Shown here piece after piece: positions 44,182-53,405 of a DNA stretch of 64,000 nt. Position numbers and translations under genes: made by a program. The stretch lies in NCBI GenBank assembly GCA_905198155.1, contig CAJKBQ010000004.1:1-64000 (forward strand), in the 5' to 3' direction. The notes below the pieces were generated by a model that did not search any database, had not been told where the DNA came from, and saw only the letters and a list, made by a program, of their open reading frames with translations. Each line of letters starts with the position of its first letter. The stretch's first letter is position 1. This DNA is from an uncultured Eubacteriales bacterium. GTDB lineage: Bacteria > Bacillota > Clostridia > Oscillospirales > Acutalibacteraceae.

Positions 44182-45090
44182 TCAGCCTTTGACCGACCCG
44201 ATCATCACGCCCTTGACAAAATATTTCTGCAAGAACGGATACAGGATCAGCACCGGCAGCGACGATACCACGATCACCGCAAACTTAATCTGCTGCGCAA
44301 TTTTATACATTTCGTCCGCATTTTCCTGATCGAACGAGCCGTTGACCATGCTGGACTGCGTAATCGCTTCGACCAGGATGGTGCGCAGCACCAGCTGGAG
44401 CGGGCGTTTGTTTTGGTCGTAAATATACATCATCGCGTTGAAGTAGCTGTTCCACTGTTCGACGGCGAAGTACAGCACCATCACGCCCAGCAGCGCCTGC
44501 GAGATCGGCAGCACGATCTGCAGAAAATACCGCATCGGCGAGCAGCCGTCGATTGCGGCCGCCTCCCCCATCTCCGCCGGGATTGACGAAAAGAACGTCC
44601 GGCAGATAATGCAGTTGTAGCAGTTGAACGCGCCAAGAATCAGCAGCACCGCGCGGGTGTTGTACAGCCCCAGGTTTTTGATGAGCAGGAACGTCGGGAT
44701 CATCCCGCCGCCGAAATACATCGTGAACATGAAGATGCCCATGAAGATATTTTTGCCCGGCACCTTCCGCTGCGCCAGTGCGAATCCGCACGGCACCGTC
44801 ACGACCATATCGATCAGCGTGCCGACCACGGTGTAAAAGAGTGTGTTGGCATAGCCGGTCATGATGCTGTCGTCCTGAAACACGCGGCGGTAGCCGGAGA
44901 TTGTCACCTGCTTTGGCAGCAGGATCACTTCGCCGCTGTACACCGCGTCCGGCGAGCTGACCGACGCCGAAACGACGTAAACCAGCGGGTAAATCACGAT
45001 CACCAGCGCCAGCGCCAGCAGAACATATGCAATCGTCAGAAACACGCGGTCGCCGGCGGCCATCCGGATTTTATTTTTCGTGTGAGCCAT
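44182..45090 (-). CDS. Carbohydrate ABC permease (LplC/YtcP-type), copy A
   Basis: A 302-aa MalG-like permease with six predicted helices, the first at about 17-40 (VFLTIAYVLLALALVIVIYP). The EAA loop that contacts the ATPase reads EMGEAAAIDGCSPMRYF. No ATPase gene is present, so a shared MsmX-type ATPase elsewhere is inferred. A GGGGGCG site precedes the ATG, and 15 nt separate it from the LplB stop. Nearly identical in sequence to copy B. Confidence 0.92.
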   Translation of the reverse strand: MAHTKNKIRMAAGDRVFLTIAYVLLALALVIVIYPLVYVVSASVSSPDAVYSGEVILLPKQVTISGYRRVFQDDSIMTGYANTLFYTVVGTLIDMVVTVPCGFALAQRKVPGKNIFMGIFMFTMYFGGGMIPTFLLIKNLGLYNTRAVLLILGAFNCYNCIICRTFFSSIPAEMGEAAAIDGCSPMRYFLQIVLPISQALLGVMVLYFAVEQWNSYFNAMMYIYDQNKRPLQLVLRTILVEAITQSSMVNGSFDQENADEMYKIAQQIKFAVIVVSSLPVLILYPFLQKYFVKGVMIGSVKG

Positions 45091-45105
45091 ATCGTCCGCG
45101 CCCCC

Positions 45106-46056
45106 TTAGAACAAGCTGGTGTCGGTTGCTTTGCGCGAAAACGCGTTCGCGAGCAGCAGCAGCGCCACATTGATGAGATTGTTGAACAGTCCGACGGCGG
45201 ACGTGAAGCTGTAACTGGTGTTCAGAATGCCGCGCTTGTACACATACGTCGAAATCACTTCGGAAACTTCCTGATTCAGGTCATTTTGGAGCAGATATAC
45301 TTTTTCGTACCCCACGTTGACCAGCGACCCGATGCGCATGATCAGCAGGATCATGATCGTCGGCAGAATCGACGGCAGGTTGATGTGAATCACGCGCTGC
45401 AGCCGGCTGGCGCCGTCGATGGTGGCGGCCTCGTGCAGCTCCGGACTGACCCCGGCCAACGCTGCAATGTAAATCACCGCGCCCCATCCGGTGCCCTGCC
45501 ACACGCCCGACCAGACGTACATATGCCGGAACACGCCGGGCTGCGCCAAAAAGTAAATCCGGTCGCCGCCCAGCGCCGCAATCGCATGGTTCACGATGCC
45601 GATCGACGGCGAAAACATCACGTTAATCATGCCGACCATCACCACTGTCGAGATAAAGTGCGGCGCATACAGGATGGTTTGCGACACTTTCCGGATTTTG
45701 GGTGTCACTTCGTTCAGCAGCAGCGCCAAAAGAATCGGGAACGGGAAGCTGACGAGCATCGAATATAGCGACAGGATCAGTGTATTTTTCATCAATCGCC
45801 AAAAGTAGTAGCCTTTGAAAAACGAGATGAAGTGCGTAAGCCCCACCCACGGGCTGCCCACGATGCCGTAGACGCCTTTGTAGTCTTTGAACGCGATCTG
45901 CAAACCGTACATCGGCTGGTAGCAAAAAATCAGTACGTAAATCAGCGCGGGGAGCATCATCAGGTAATACGTTTTCGCTTGCCGGATGTCGTTCCACAAT
46001 CGCTTTCTGCGGGTCGCCCGTGCCGGAGCAGCAGCCGCAGCGGTTGGATTCTGCAT
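45106..46056 (-). CDS. ABC permease (LplB/YteP-type), copy A
   Basis: A 316-aa permease and first gene of operon A. A cytoplasmic N-terminus of about 25 residues precedes the helix YYLMMLPALIYVLIFCYQPM; the family signature AFKDYKGVYGIVGSPWVG and the EAA loop ELHEAATIDGASRLQRV follow. The start MQNPTAAA lies 8 nt after AGGAGG; the open frame upstream to 46212 overlaps the promoter and is not used. Confidence 0.92.
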   Translation of the reverse strand: MQNPTAAAAAPARATRRKRLWNDIRQAKTYYLMMLPALIYVLIFCYQPMYGLQIAFKDYKGVYGIVGSPWVGLTHFISFFKGYYFWRLMKNTLILSLYSMLVSFPFPILLALLLNEVTPKIRKVSQTILYAPHFISTVVMVGMINVMFSPSIGIVNHAIAALGGDRIYFLAQPGVFRHMYVWSGVWQGTGWGAVIYIAALAGVSPELHEAATIDGASRLQRVIHINLPSILPTIMILLIMRIGSLVNVGYEKVYLLQNDLNQEVSEVISTYVYKRGILNTSYSFTSAVGLFNNLINVALLLLANAFSRKATDTSLF

Positions 46057-46132
46057 ATTCGATTCCTCCTGAGAGATTTGTGCCGGGTGTTTCCGTCGTT
46101 TTGCACGGAAACGCTGTCCGGTCGATGGCACA

Positions 46133-46161
46133 ATTATATCCCGCCGCCGCAGAAAATGCAA
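46133..46161 (-). promoter_or_regulatory. Promoter of transporter operon A
   Basis: Minus strand TTGCAT (46156-46161), 17 nt, TATAAT (46133-46138), about 80 nt before the LplB start. Confidence 0.85.
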
Positions 46162-46176
46162 GAGTAAAGTTTTGCA
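46160..46176 (-). promoter_or_regulatory. Shared regulator-binding motif, operon A
   Basis: TGCAAAACTTTACTCTT on the minus strand overlaps the upstream edge of the -35. It is identical at operon B and 16/17 identical upstream of the AraC-type regulator. The remaining 46.18-46.43 kb stretch is AT-rich with no recognised gene. Confidence 0.7.
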
Positions 46177-46436
46177 AGAAAAAATTTCTTTTTTTGAATA
46201 CGATCTGAACAAATTTCCCGGAACGGATTTGTGCAGGGTGTTGATTTTCCGGGAAATATTGGGCTGTCAAGACCGCAAATGTTCAAATTTTTGCGCGGTC
46301 GCGGTTCTCAATTTTTGGGCGCGCAAAATATTGCTAAAATCCGTCCGGTTCCGCCGGGCCGCTTGGTGATCGCGCACAAAATTCAAAAACTGTATTTGAC
46401 ATATTAAATTTCTGTAAATGTGGTAAAATTTATGTA

Positions 46437-46486
46437 TAAAAATACCGCCCCTGTCCCGCGGCGAAATCGCCGGAAACAGGGGCGGA
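46437..46486 (-). terminator. Terminator of transporter operon B
   Basis: Minus-strand arms CCGCCCCTGTTTCCGGCG / CGCCGCGGGACAGGGGCGG followed by TATTTTTAT. Confidence 0.85.
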
Positions 46487-46528
46487 TTTATGGGGATTTG
46501 GAATGTTTATTCTGCGGGGTCGGTCGGA

Positions 46529-48145
46529 TTATTTACCGTTGAAACGGTCGTACGCTGACTGATACGCGCCGATCAGTTCGTCGGTGTGCAGCTTCGCAAA
46601 GCCGTCGATGTACTCTTTCCACACCGCATCATCGTTCGGGTTTTTGGTCCCGGTGATGAACGCGCTGTTCCACTCTTTGACGTACTCCTGGAAGTCGGTC
46701 AGATAAGTGTTGACCACATTCTGCTCTTCTTCGTTCAGCGATCCGTACACGAACGGATGCTTTTCTTTGTACGGATGGAAGTTCTCGATGAAGCCCAGCT
46801 GACGCGCACGGTTGTTGGATTCTTCCGCAACCACCGCGTTTTTGAACACATCGTAGCGGCCGAGGTTGGAGAAGATCACGCGGTTGTTCTGGAACGTGTT
46901 CGCAGCTTCCGTGTAGTCGCTCGGAATGATGTATTCATATGTGGTGTGGTCTTTATCCACCCATTTCCATGTGACATTTTCCGGGCCATATGTACCGGCA
47001 ACACCGTAGAGGCCTGTGCCCTCCGCCACTTCTTTGCTCGCGAAGAAGATGTCCAGCATCTGGCAGATCTCTTTCGCATACTTGGAATCCGCATTGACAA
47101 CCGTGCGGGTTTTTTCGATCGGATTCGACGCTTCTACCACGCGCTCGTTGTCATATTCAGAGGTCAGCGGTGCCAGCGTTTTCAGATTATCCCAGCTGCC
47201 GCCCACAACATCAACGCTGATGTTCGCGAACTGATCCATGCCAAACACCGCTTTGCGCGCTTCGATCAGGGATTTCCGGGTGGAACTGTCCAGCGTCAGG
47301 TACTCTTTGTGGAGCAGACCTTCGGCATACAGGCGGTTCATGTACTGCATGGTCAGGCGGTACTGGTCGCTCAAACGACCGTTGGACACTTTGCCGTTTT
47401 CGTCCGCCGCAAAGTCCGGCTGCGTCAGTTTGCCAAAGGACGGGAAGATGAATACGTCGCACGGGTTCGCCCAGCTGTACGCCAGCATGGTGTCCGCCAT
47501 CGGCGCTTCGCCGGTTTTCGCCTGGATCGCTTTCAGCACATTGTAGAACTCTTCGGTCGTGGTCGGGGTTTCCAGGCCGTACTCTTTCAGCACGTCCGCA
47601 TTGTAGTGCATCCGGACAACGGTGTTCGTCGGGCCGTCGTCGATCCTGATTAGGCCATACACGCCGCCGTCGGTCGCCTGCGCAATACGTTTGCCGCCGT
47701 AGTTGTCGTAATCTTTGTACGTCTGCTGCAAGTTCGGCATCACGTCGGCATAGTCTTCAAAGTTGACCAGTTTTTTGCCGACAACGCCCCACTCTTCGAT
47801 CAGGTCATCGCCGAATCCGCCATGGAACAGATCCGGCCAGTTGCCGGCCGCGATGAACACGGGCTTCTGCTCATCCGAAACGATTTTCCAGTTCACAGTG
47901 ATACCAGTCAGTTCCGCGAGTTTGTCCCAGGTGATACGCTTGGTATCGTCAGAGGAACCAAACACGACGCCTTCCACCGTCACCGGGCTGGAAACGAGCG
48001 GATATTTGCTGTCCGTCGTGTCCGATTTGGACTCCGTCGTGTCGGACGGGGTGGGCGCAGTCGAGCTGGCCGGGGTCTTCGCGCAAGCCGCGAGGCTGAT
48101 GCACAGGCAGAGTGCCAGTGCGAACGCGAGCAGTTTTTTGTACAT
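46529..48145 (-). CDS. Extracellular solute-binding lipoprotein (LplA-type), copy B
   Basis: A 538-aa lipoprotein homologous to copy A along its full length. It has the same signal peptide pattern (MYKKLLAFALALCLCISLAAC, Cys21) and the same C-terminal ending (LIGAYQSAYDRF). Divergence is concentrated between about 150 and 330, including VSAHIWGSNGD of A against MLAYSWANPCD of B. This fits a duplicated transporter whose binding protein has changed specificity while the permeases stayed alike. AGGAGG lies 9 nt before the ATG. Confidence 0.92.
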   Translation of the reverse strand: MYKKLLAFALALCLCISLAACAKTPASSTAPTPSDTTESKSDTTDSKYPLVSSPVTVEGVVFGSSDDTKRITWDKLAELTGITVNWKIVSDEQKPVFIAAGNWPDLFHGGFGDDLIEEWGVVGKKLVNFEDYADVMPNLQQTYKDYDNYGGKRIAQATDGGVYGLIRIDDGPTNTVVRMHYNADVLKEYGLETPTTTEEFYNVLKAIQAKTGEAPMADTMLAYSWANPCDVFIFPSFGKLTQPDFAADENGKVSNGRLSDQYRLTMQYMNRLYAEGLLHKEYLTLDSSTRKSLIEARKAVFGMDQFANISVDVVGGSWDNLKTLAPLTSEYDNERVVEASNPIEKTRTVVNADSKYAKEICQMLDIFFASKEVAEGTGLYGVAGTYGPENVTWKWVDKDHTTYEYIIPSDYTEAANTFQNNRVIFSNLGRYDVFKNAVVAEESNNRARQLGFIENFHPYKEKHPFVYGSLNEEEQNVVNTYLTDFQEYVKEWNSAFITGTKNPNDDAVWKEYIDGFAKLHTDELIGAYQSAYDRFNGK

Positions 48146-48230
48146 AGTTGACTTCCTCCTAAGAAATAAGTTTTTTCTATTCACAACGCAGCCGCCTGCA
48201 GTCGTCCGCGCAGGAACCAAAGTAAATGGT

Positions 48231-49139
48231 TTAGCCTTTGACCGACCCGATCATGACGCCCTTGACAAAGTATTTCTGCAAGAACGGATACAGAATCAGC
48301 ACCGGCAGCGACGATACCACGATCACCGCGAATTTAATCTGCTGCGCAATTTTGTACATTTCGGCGGCGTATTCGTCGTCGAACGAGCCGTCCATCATGT
48401 TGGCGTTGGTAATCGCCTCCACCAGGATCGACCGCAGCACCAGCTGGAGCGGGCGTTTGGACTCGTCGTAAATATACATCATCGCGTTGAAGTAGCTGTT
48501 CCAATGCCCAACGGCGAAGTACAGCACCATCACGCCCAGCAGCGCCTGCGAAATCGGCAGCACAATCTGGATGAAATACCGCATCGGGGAGCAGCCGTCG
48601 ATGGCCGCCGCTTCGCCCATTTCCGCCGGGATCGAAGCAAAAAACGTCCGGCAGATGATGCAGTTGTAGCAGCTGAATGCCCCAAGGATCAGCAGCACCG
48701 CGCGGGTGTTGTACAGTCCCAGGTTTTTAATCAACAGGAACGTCGGGATCATGCCGCCGCCGAAATACATCGTGAACATGAAGATGGCCATGAAAAGATT
48801 TTTCCCCGGCACCTTCCGCTGCGCCAGTGCGAATCCGCACGGCACCGTCACAGCCATGTCGATCATCGTACCGACCACGGTGTAAAAAAACGTGTTGGCG
48901 TAGCCGGTCATGATGCTGTCGTCCTGGAACACCCGGCGGTATCCGGCCATCGTGATCTGCTTCGGCAGCAGGATCACTTCGCCGCTGTACACCGCGTCCG
49001 GCGAACTGATGGACGCCGATACGATGTAAACCAGCGGATACACCACGATAATCAGGGCGAGAAACAGCAGTACGTAAATAAACGTCAGGAACGCGTGATC
49101 TCCGCCGGAAATGCGGATTTTGTTTTTGGTATGCGCCAT
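48231..49139 (-). CDS. Carbohydrate ABC permease (LplC/YtcP-type), copy B
   Basis: A 302-aa permease nearly identical to copy A (MAHTKNKIRISGGDHAFLTF against MAHTKNKIRMAAGDRVFLTI). The EAA loop EMGEAAAIDGCSPMRYF is the same. The ATG at 49139 follows GAGGAGG by 11 nt; a GTG four codons upstream sits too close to that site. It lies between LplB (16-nt gap) and the binding-protein gene. Confidence 0.92.
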   Translation of the reverse strand: MAHTKNKIRISGGDHAFLTFIYVLLFLALIIVVYPLVYIVSASISSPDAVYSGEVILLPKQITMAGYRRVFQDDSIMTGYANTFFYTVVGTMIDMAVTVPCGFALAQRKVPGKNLFMAIFMFTMYFGGGMIPTFLLIKNLGLYNTRAVLLILGAFSCYNCIICRTFFASIPAEMGEAAAIDGCSPMRYFIQIVLPISQALLGVMVLYFAVGHWNSYFNAMMYIYDESKRPLQLVLRSILVEAITNANMMDGSFDDEYAAEMYKIAQQIKFAVIVVSSLPVLILYPFLQKYFVKGVMIGSVKG

Positions 49140-49155
49140 TTTTGTCCGCACCTCC

Positions 49156-50106
49156 TCAGAACAGGCTGGTTTCCGTTGCTTTGCGCGAAAATGCGTTCGC
49201 GAGCAGCAGCAGCGCCACGTTGATGATATTGTTGAACAGTCCGACGGCCGAAGAAAAGCTGTAACTGGTGTTCAAAATACCGCGTTTGTATACATAGGTC
49301 GAAATCACTTCGGAAACTTCCTGGTTCAAGCTGTTTTGCAGCAGGTACACTTTTTCGTACCCTACGTTGACCAGCGACCCGATGCGCATAATCAGCAGGA
49401 TCATGATCGTCGGCAAAATGGACGGCAGATTGATGTGAATCATCCGCTGCAGCCGGCTTGCACCGTCGATGGTGGCGGCTTCGTGCAGCTCGGGGCTGAC
49501 GCCAGCCAGCGCCGCGATGTAAATCACCGCGCCCCATCCGGTCTCCTGCCAAGCGCCCGACCACACATAGATGTGGCGGAACATGCTCGGCTGCGCCAAA
49601 AAGTAAATCCGTTCGCCGCCCAGCGCTTCGATGAGGTGATTCACGATGCCGATCGACGGCGAGAACATCACGTTGATCATACCGACCAGCACCACGGTCG
49701 AGATGAAGTGCGGCGCGTACAGGATCGTTTGCGATGCCTTGCGCAGCTTCGACGTCACCTCATTCAGCAGCAGCGCCAGAATAATCGGGAGCGGGAAGCT
49801 GACGATCATCGAATAGAGCGAGATAATCAGCGTGTTTTTCATCAGCCGCCAAAAGTAGTAGCCTTTGAAGAACGAGATGAAGTGCGTCAACCCCACCCAT
49901 GGACTCCCGGAGATGCCGAACACGCCTTTGTAGTCTTTGAACGCAATCTGCAAACCGTACATCGGCTGGTAGCAGAAGATCAGTACATAGATCAGCGCGG
50001 GGAGCATCAGCAGGTAATAGGTTTTCGCTTGCTTGATGTCGTTCCACAATCGTCTGCCGCGGGAAGCCCGCGCCGGTAAAGTGGATGCAGCGGTTGGATT
50101 CTGCAT
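49156..50106 (-). CDS. ABC permease (LplB/YteP-type), copy B
   Basis: A 316-aa permease, same length and nearly the same sequence as copy A, with six predicted helices and the EAA loop ELHEAATIDGASRLQRM. First gene of operon B. The start MQNPTAAS follows AGGAGG. Differences from copy A are mostly in the N-terminal tail (SRGRRLWNDIKQAK against TRRKRLWNDIRQAK) and scattered conservative changes. Confidence 0.92.
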   Translation of the reverse strand: MQNPTAASTLPARASRGRRLWNDIKQAKTYYLLMLPALIYVLIFCYQPMYGLQIAFKDYKGVFGISGSPWVGLTHFISFFKGYYFWRLMKNTLIISLYSMIVSFPLPIILALLLNEVTSKLRKASQTILYAPHFISTVVLVGMINVMFSPSIGIVNHLIEALGGERIYFLAQPSMFRHIYVWSGAWQETGWGAVIYIAALAGVSPELHEAATIDGASRLQRMIHINLPSILPTIMILLIMRIGSLVNVGYEKVYLLQNSLNQEVSEVISTYVYKRGILNTSYSFSSAVGLFNNIINVALLLLANAFSRKATETSLF

Positions 50107-50190
50107 TTTCAATTCCTCCTGAGAATTTTGTACCGCGTCCTCGCCGCATTGGCATTTGAATTTCGGAAAAGGACTTCGGTTGATGGCACA

Positions 50191-50219
50191 ATTATACCCC
50201 CTCCCCGCGAAAAACGCAA
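50191..50219 (-). promoter_or_regulatory. Promoter of transporter operon B
   Basis: Minus strand TTGCGT (50214-50219), 17 nt, TATAAT (50191-50196). Same layout as operon A. Confidence 0.85.
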
Positions 50220-50234
50220 GAGTAAAGTTTTGCA
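50218..50234 (-). promoter_or_regulatory. Shared regulator-binding motif, operon B
   Basis: TGCAAAACTTTACTCTT, identical to the operon A site, again touching the -35. Confidence 0.7.
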
Positions 50235-50380
50235 AGCGGCATTTTCAAAATTTTGAATACGGATTGCCCAAAAAGACGCCGATATTTTTGTGCAACATAG
50301 TGAATTGACATAAATTGGACGGTTCTGCATGAACCAAAACAGTAATTTTTTGCGCCCTTTGAAACCCCTTTTTTACCCAG

Positions 50381-50397
50381 TGCAAAACTTTACTATT
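50381..50397 (+). promoter_or_regulatory. Shared regulator-binding motif upstream of the AraC-type gene
   Basis: TGCAAAACTTTACTATT on the plus strand, 18 nt upstream of the -35, oriented towards the regulator gene. Suggests autoregulation. Confidence 0.6.
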
Positions 50398-50415
50398 TTT
50401 TTCGCAAAAAAAGAT

Positions 50416-50444
50416 TTGCATTTGACGCCCGGATGTGGTATGAT
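50416..50444 (+). promoter_or_regulatory. Promoter of the membrane AraC-type regulator
   Basis: TTGCAT (50416-50421), 17 nt, TATGAT (50439-50444), 83 nt before the GTG start. Confidence 0.7.
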
Positions 50445-50527
50445 AAATTTAGGGTATCCGGCGCAAGATTCGCACTTTTTTCAATGCGACCGGCACCGTC
50501 TTTTCAGAACAAGAGGGGGACGCTTTT

Positions 50528-52510
50528 GTGAGCGAAATCAATAGTGAGCAGCAAGAATTTTTTCAGCCGAACGTACCGCAGTCCGGACCCAGGGTAGTCG
50601 TTTTCTTCCGTTCGCTGATCGCCAAAATCCGCGCGCGCATCCAGGAACGGCACTATCTGTTCCGGCTGATCGTCGCCGTGATCGCGCTGGCGCTGATGCC
50701 ATACATTATATCACTGGTGTCCATGCTGCGCTACTCCTACCGCGAGATGGAAATCAACAACGAACAAATATATAGCGAAGCCGTGGACAACTTTGCGGAG
50801 CTGTTTTCGGACCAAGTGAACGAATATCTTGTTCATGCCGCCCAGATTTCGTCGGACAGCCGGAACCCGGCGCGCGCAGCAAACACCCTGCAAATGGAAA
50901 CCATCCTGCCGTACCCTTCCACTTATCCCAAAGTAATCCGCACCATTAACCAATATAATCCGTCCGCGTACGACTACGCCATTTATTTCCCGAACCACGA
51001 CGCGCTATTCACCACCCAAAGCAAATACACGGCTTTGTCCTATATGCACGCAATGTCGCTCGAAAACACTGCATTTTCGAGCTTTTTAATCCCGAATGCG
51101 GAAAACGCCTCCGGGATCCGATTTTGCGCGATTTATGACGAAAATGACGCCGGAAAGCTCTATATTGGCATTCCTACCACCATTGGCAACCTGCGCGAAC
51201 CGGCGCTGATCTTTTATGCGCTGGACGCGATGAACACGTCGCGCATCTCATCCAGTGCCGCACTGGCGCAGTGGTCCGTGCTGGATTCGGACGGCACGCT
51301 GATTTATTGCACCGGAAAACGGCTGATTCCGGCTGCCGAATTGAACGAAATCCTGACCAGTTCTCCGGAAAAAAAGCAGTTTACCACCAAATCGCACTAT
51401 ATTTTTCGGAAAAATGACGCCATTCTTCCGTACACGTTCGTCGAAATTGTCCCGCTGGACGCCGCTACCGTTGGATTGCTGAATTTTTATGCTGCCGCAT
51501 GGAAATTTTTGATTGTCAACGTCGTGATGTTCGTTTTGCTGCTGATTTTGCTGCTGTATATTTCGTACCGACCGGTCAAGATATTCCTGGAGAAAATTGT
51601 GCAGGGCATCCATCCGTTCGGCGAATTCGAGACCATTCGCTCCATGTTTGAGAAAATGAACCGCGAACTGTCAGAGCGCGACAACATGGTGCTGGATTTC
51701 CTGCTGAACAACCTGCTGTACGGCCTGCCCGTCCCCGAAAAAGAGGCCGAGCGGTTCGGCATTCCGACCGAGAAGGGATATTTTCGGGTATTTGTGCTGA
51801 GCGGCGCGCAGCTGGATTCGACGCAGCGCACAGAAATCACCAAAATGCTGCGCGATGCGCGCGGGATTACAGCGTTTATCACCGACATTCTGGGCGAACC
51901 GTACACCGTGTTGATTTGTCTTTCGGAGCAGCCGGAAGTATCGCATTCGCTCACGCGCCCCATCAACGAGTGGCTGCACGCGCACTTTGCGGACTACGAG
52001 CTGCGCACCGGCGAAGTGATGGATTCGATCAACCGGATTCGCGATTCGTATCTGTCGTGCTTCCCGCAGCCCGAGCCGGAAACGGTGGACGCAGCGGAAT
52101 CGATTTTTCCCGCCGATGCAGCCGATCCCGACGCGCCGTACGGAATCGAAGCGCCGCCCACGGAGCAGATGCAGCGGGTACTCCAACTGAAAGCGGAAGT
52201 AGAGGCTTATATCCGAACCAATTTCCGCGATCCCATGATCAGTCAAACCGCTGTCGCCGACCATTTCAAAATTTCCGTTTACTCGCTCAGCCGCTTGTTC
52301 AAAAAACACATCGGCATCGGCTTCACCGAATTCATCACCGGTATCCGGCTGGAAGAGGCGCAGGCGCTGCTGCTGAAAACCGATATGACCATCGGCGAAA
52401 TTTCCACCGCCGTTGGGATGCCGAATTCCAACTATTTTTCCCGCCTGTTCAAGGCAACTTATTTGGTTACGCCCGCGCAGTTCCGAAAAAAGAATATCGT
52501 AACCAAATAA
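50528..52510 (+). CDS. Membrane-anchored AraC-family regulator
   Basis: A 660-aa one-component regulator. Membrane helices lie near 45-66 (LFRLIVAVIALALMPYIISL) and 325-348 (FLIVNVVMFVLLLILLLYIS) and enclose an extracellular sensor of about 260 residues. The cytoplasmic part ends in an AraC double HTH (about 560-655; DHFKISVYSLSRLFKKHIG, IGEISTAVGMPNSNYFSRLFK). This layout is common beside LplABC transporters, where it senses a sugar or the loaded binding protein. The GTG start follows GAGGGGG by 8 nt. It is divergent from operon B and probably activates both operons through the shared motif. Confidence 0.88.
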   Translation: MSEINSEQQEFFQPNVPQSGPRVVVFFRSLIAKIRARIQERHYLFRLIVAVIALALMPYIISLVSMLRYSYREMEINNEQIYSEAVDNFAELFSDQVNEYLVHAAQISSDSRNPARAANTLQMETILPYPSTYPKVIRTINQYNPSAYDYAIYFPNHDALFTTQSKYTALSYMHAMSLENTAFSSFLIPNAENASGIRFCAIYDENDAGKLYIGIPTTIGNLREPALIFYALDAMNTSRISSSAALAQWSVLDSDGTLIYCTGKRLIPAAELNEILTSSPEKKQFTTKSHYIFRKNDAILPYTFVEIVPLDAATVGLLNFYAAAWKFLIVNVVMFVLLLILLLYISYRPVKIFLEKIVQGIHPFGEFETIRSMFEKMNRELSERDNMVLDFLLNNLLYGLPVPEKEAERFGIPTEKGYFRVFVLSGAQLDSTQRTEITKMLRDARGITAFITDILGEPYTVLICLSEQPEVSHSLTRPINEWLHAHFADYELRTGEVMDSINRIRDSYLSCFPQPEPETVDAAESIFPADAADPDAPYGIEAPPTEQMQRVLQLKAEVEAYIRTNFRDPMISQTAVADHFKISVYSLSRLFKKHIGIGFTEFITGIRLEEAQALLLKTDMTIGEISTAVGMPNSNYFSRLFKATYLVTPAQFRKKNIVTK

Positions 52511-52552
52511 AAGCATCGGACGCCCGAACTTCCCGGACGTCCGATGCTTTTT
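52511..52552. terminator. Bidirectional terminator
   Basis: Arms AAGCATCGGACG / CGTCCGATGCTT, followed by TTTTT on the plus strand, between the convergent regulator and SDR genes. Confidence 0.85.
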
Positions 52553-52569
52553 ATGTTGCCGAATACCGG

Positions 52570-53295
52570 TCAGATGCTGCGGCGGCAGCCGTCAACCTGA
52601 TAGACCTGGCCGGAGATGTACGACGCCTCCGGACTGGCCAAAAATGCAATCAACGCCGCGCATTCCTCCGGCGATCCGCTGCGCTTCGCGTACGATAGCG
52701 AAACGCCTGCGCCGTCCGCGTTCCCGATGGTGCCGGGCGCGACGGCGTTGACGGTGATCTGGTTGTCGGCCACTTCTTTGGCCAGCGCGTGCGTGAAACT
52801 ATGCACAGCGCCTTTGGTCATCGAATAATCGGCCATATTGCGGTTGCCGTATACGGCTGCGACCGAACCCAGGTTCACGATCCGGCCGTAGTGGTGCGCG
52901 ATCATATGCGGCAGCACGGCGTGCGTGAAATACAGCACGCCGTAAATATTGATGTCGATTTTCCGCTTCCAGTTTTCGGGCGTCGTCTCCAAAAACGGTT
53001 TATAAGTTGACCGAAAATCGCCGGCATTGTTCACGAGGATATCGATCCGGCCCAGCTGAATCGATACATCTTCTACGACAGCACGAACGCGCGCTTCGTC
53101 GCGGACGTCGCACACATAGGACCATACCTGGCCCGGAAATTCCGCCGAAAGCTGTGCGGCCGCTTCGGCCAATTTCGATTCGTCGTAATCCACCAGTGCC
53201 ACCCGGCAGCCCAGTTCCGCCAGTTTTCGCGCCGTTGCGCGCCCGATTCCCATCGCTGCGCCGGTAACGATCGCAGCCTGATCCTGCATATTCAT
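52570..53295 (-). CDS. Short-chain dehydrogenase/reductase
   Basis: A 241-aa classical SDR oxidoreductase of FabG-like size. The NAD(P) motif TGAAMGIG is at 11-18, NNAG follows, and the catalytic S (NLGSVAAVYG) and YxxxK (YSMTK) are present. D41-Y-D after the second strand suggests NAD preference. The substrate is unknown; the genomic context suggests a sugar or polyol. The start is the ATG 8 nt after AGGTGG. It is transcribed divergently from the AraC-type gene, which probably controls it. Confidence 0.88.
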   Translation of the reverse strand: MNMQDQAAIVTGAAMGIGRATARKLAELGCRVALVDYDESKLAEAAAQLSAEFPGQVWSYVCDVRDEARVRAVVEDVSIQLGRIDILVNNAGDFRSTYKPFLETTPENWKRKIDINIYGVLYFTHAVLPHMIAHHYGRIVNLGSVAAVYGNRNMADYSMTKGAVHSFTHALAKEVADNQITVNAVAPGTIGNADGAGVSLSYAKRSGSPEECAALIAFLASPEASYISGQVYQVDGCRRSI

Positions 53296-53324
53296 TGAAA
53301 ATTCCACCTTTCTGGTTTTTCTCT

Positions 53325-53354
53325 ATTGTATCACGAACGAAAGTGTGATACAAT
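53325..53354. promoter_or_regulatory. Symmetric divergent promoter/operator
   Basis: A perfect inverted repeat with 10-bp arms (ATTGTATCAC / GTGATACAAT) around a 10-nt centre. On the plus strand it reads TTGTAT (53326-53331), 17 nt, TACAAT (53349-53354); on the minus strand it reads exactly the same. Each -35 is the complement of the other strand's -10. Confidence 0.8.
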
Positions 53355-53405
53355 GATTTCATCCATTTGGATTTATCTGAATCGTTCCAACGAAAGGGGC
53401 ACACC

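Noticed and set aside
46390..46440. Plus-strand TTGACA and TAAAAT resembling the upstream region of the AraC-type gene, possibly a fossil of a second regulator promoter
   Set aside because: The spacing is 22 nt, no gene follows, and similarity to 50.42 kb is too short to separate from chance in AT-rich DNA.
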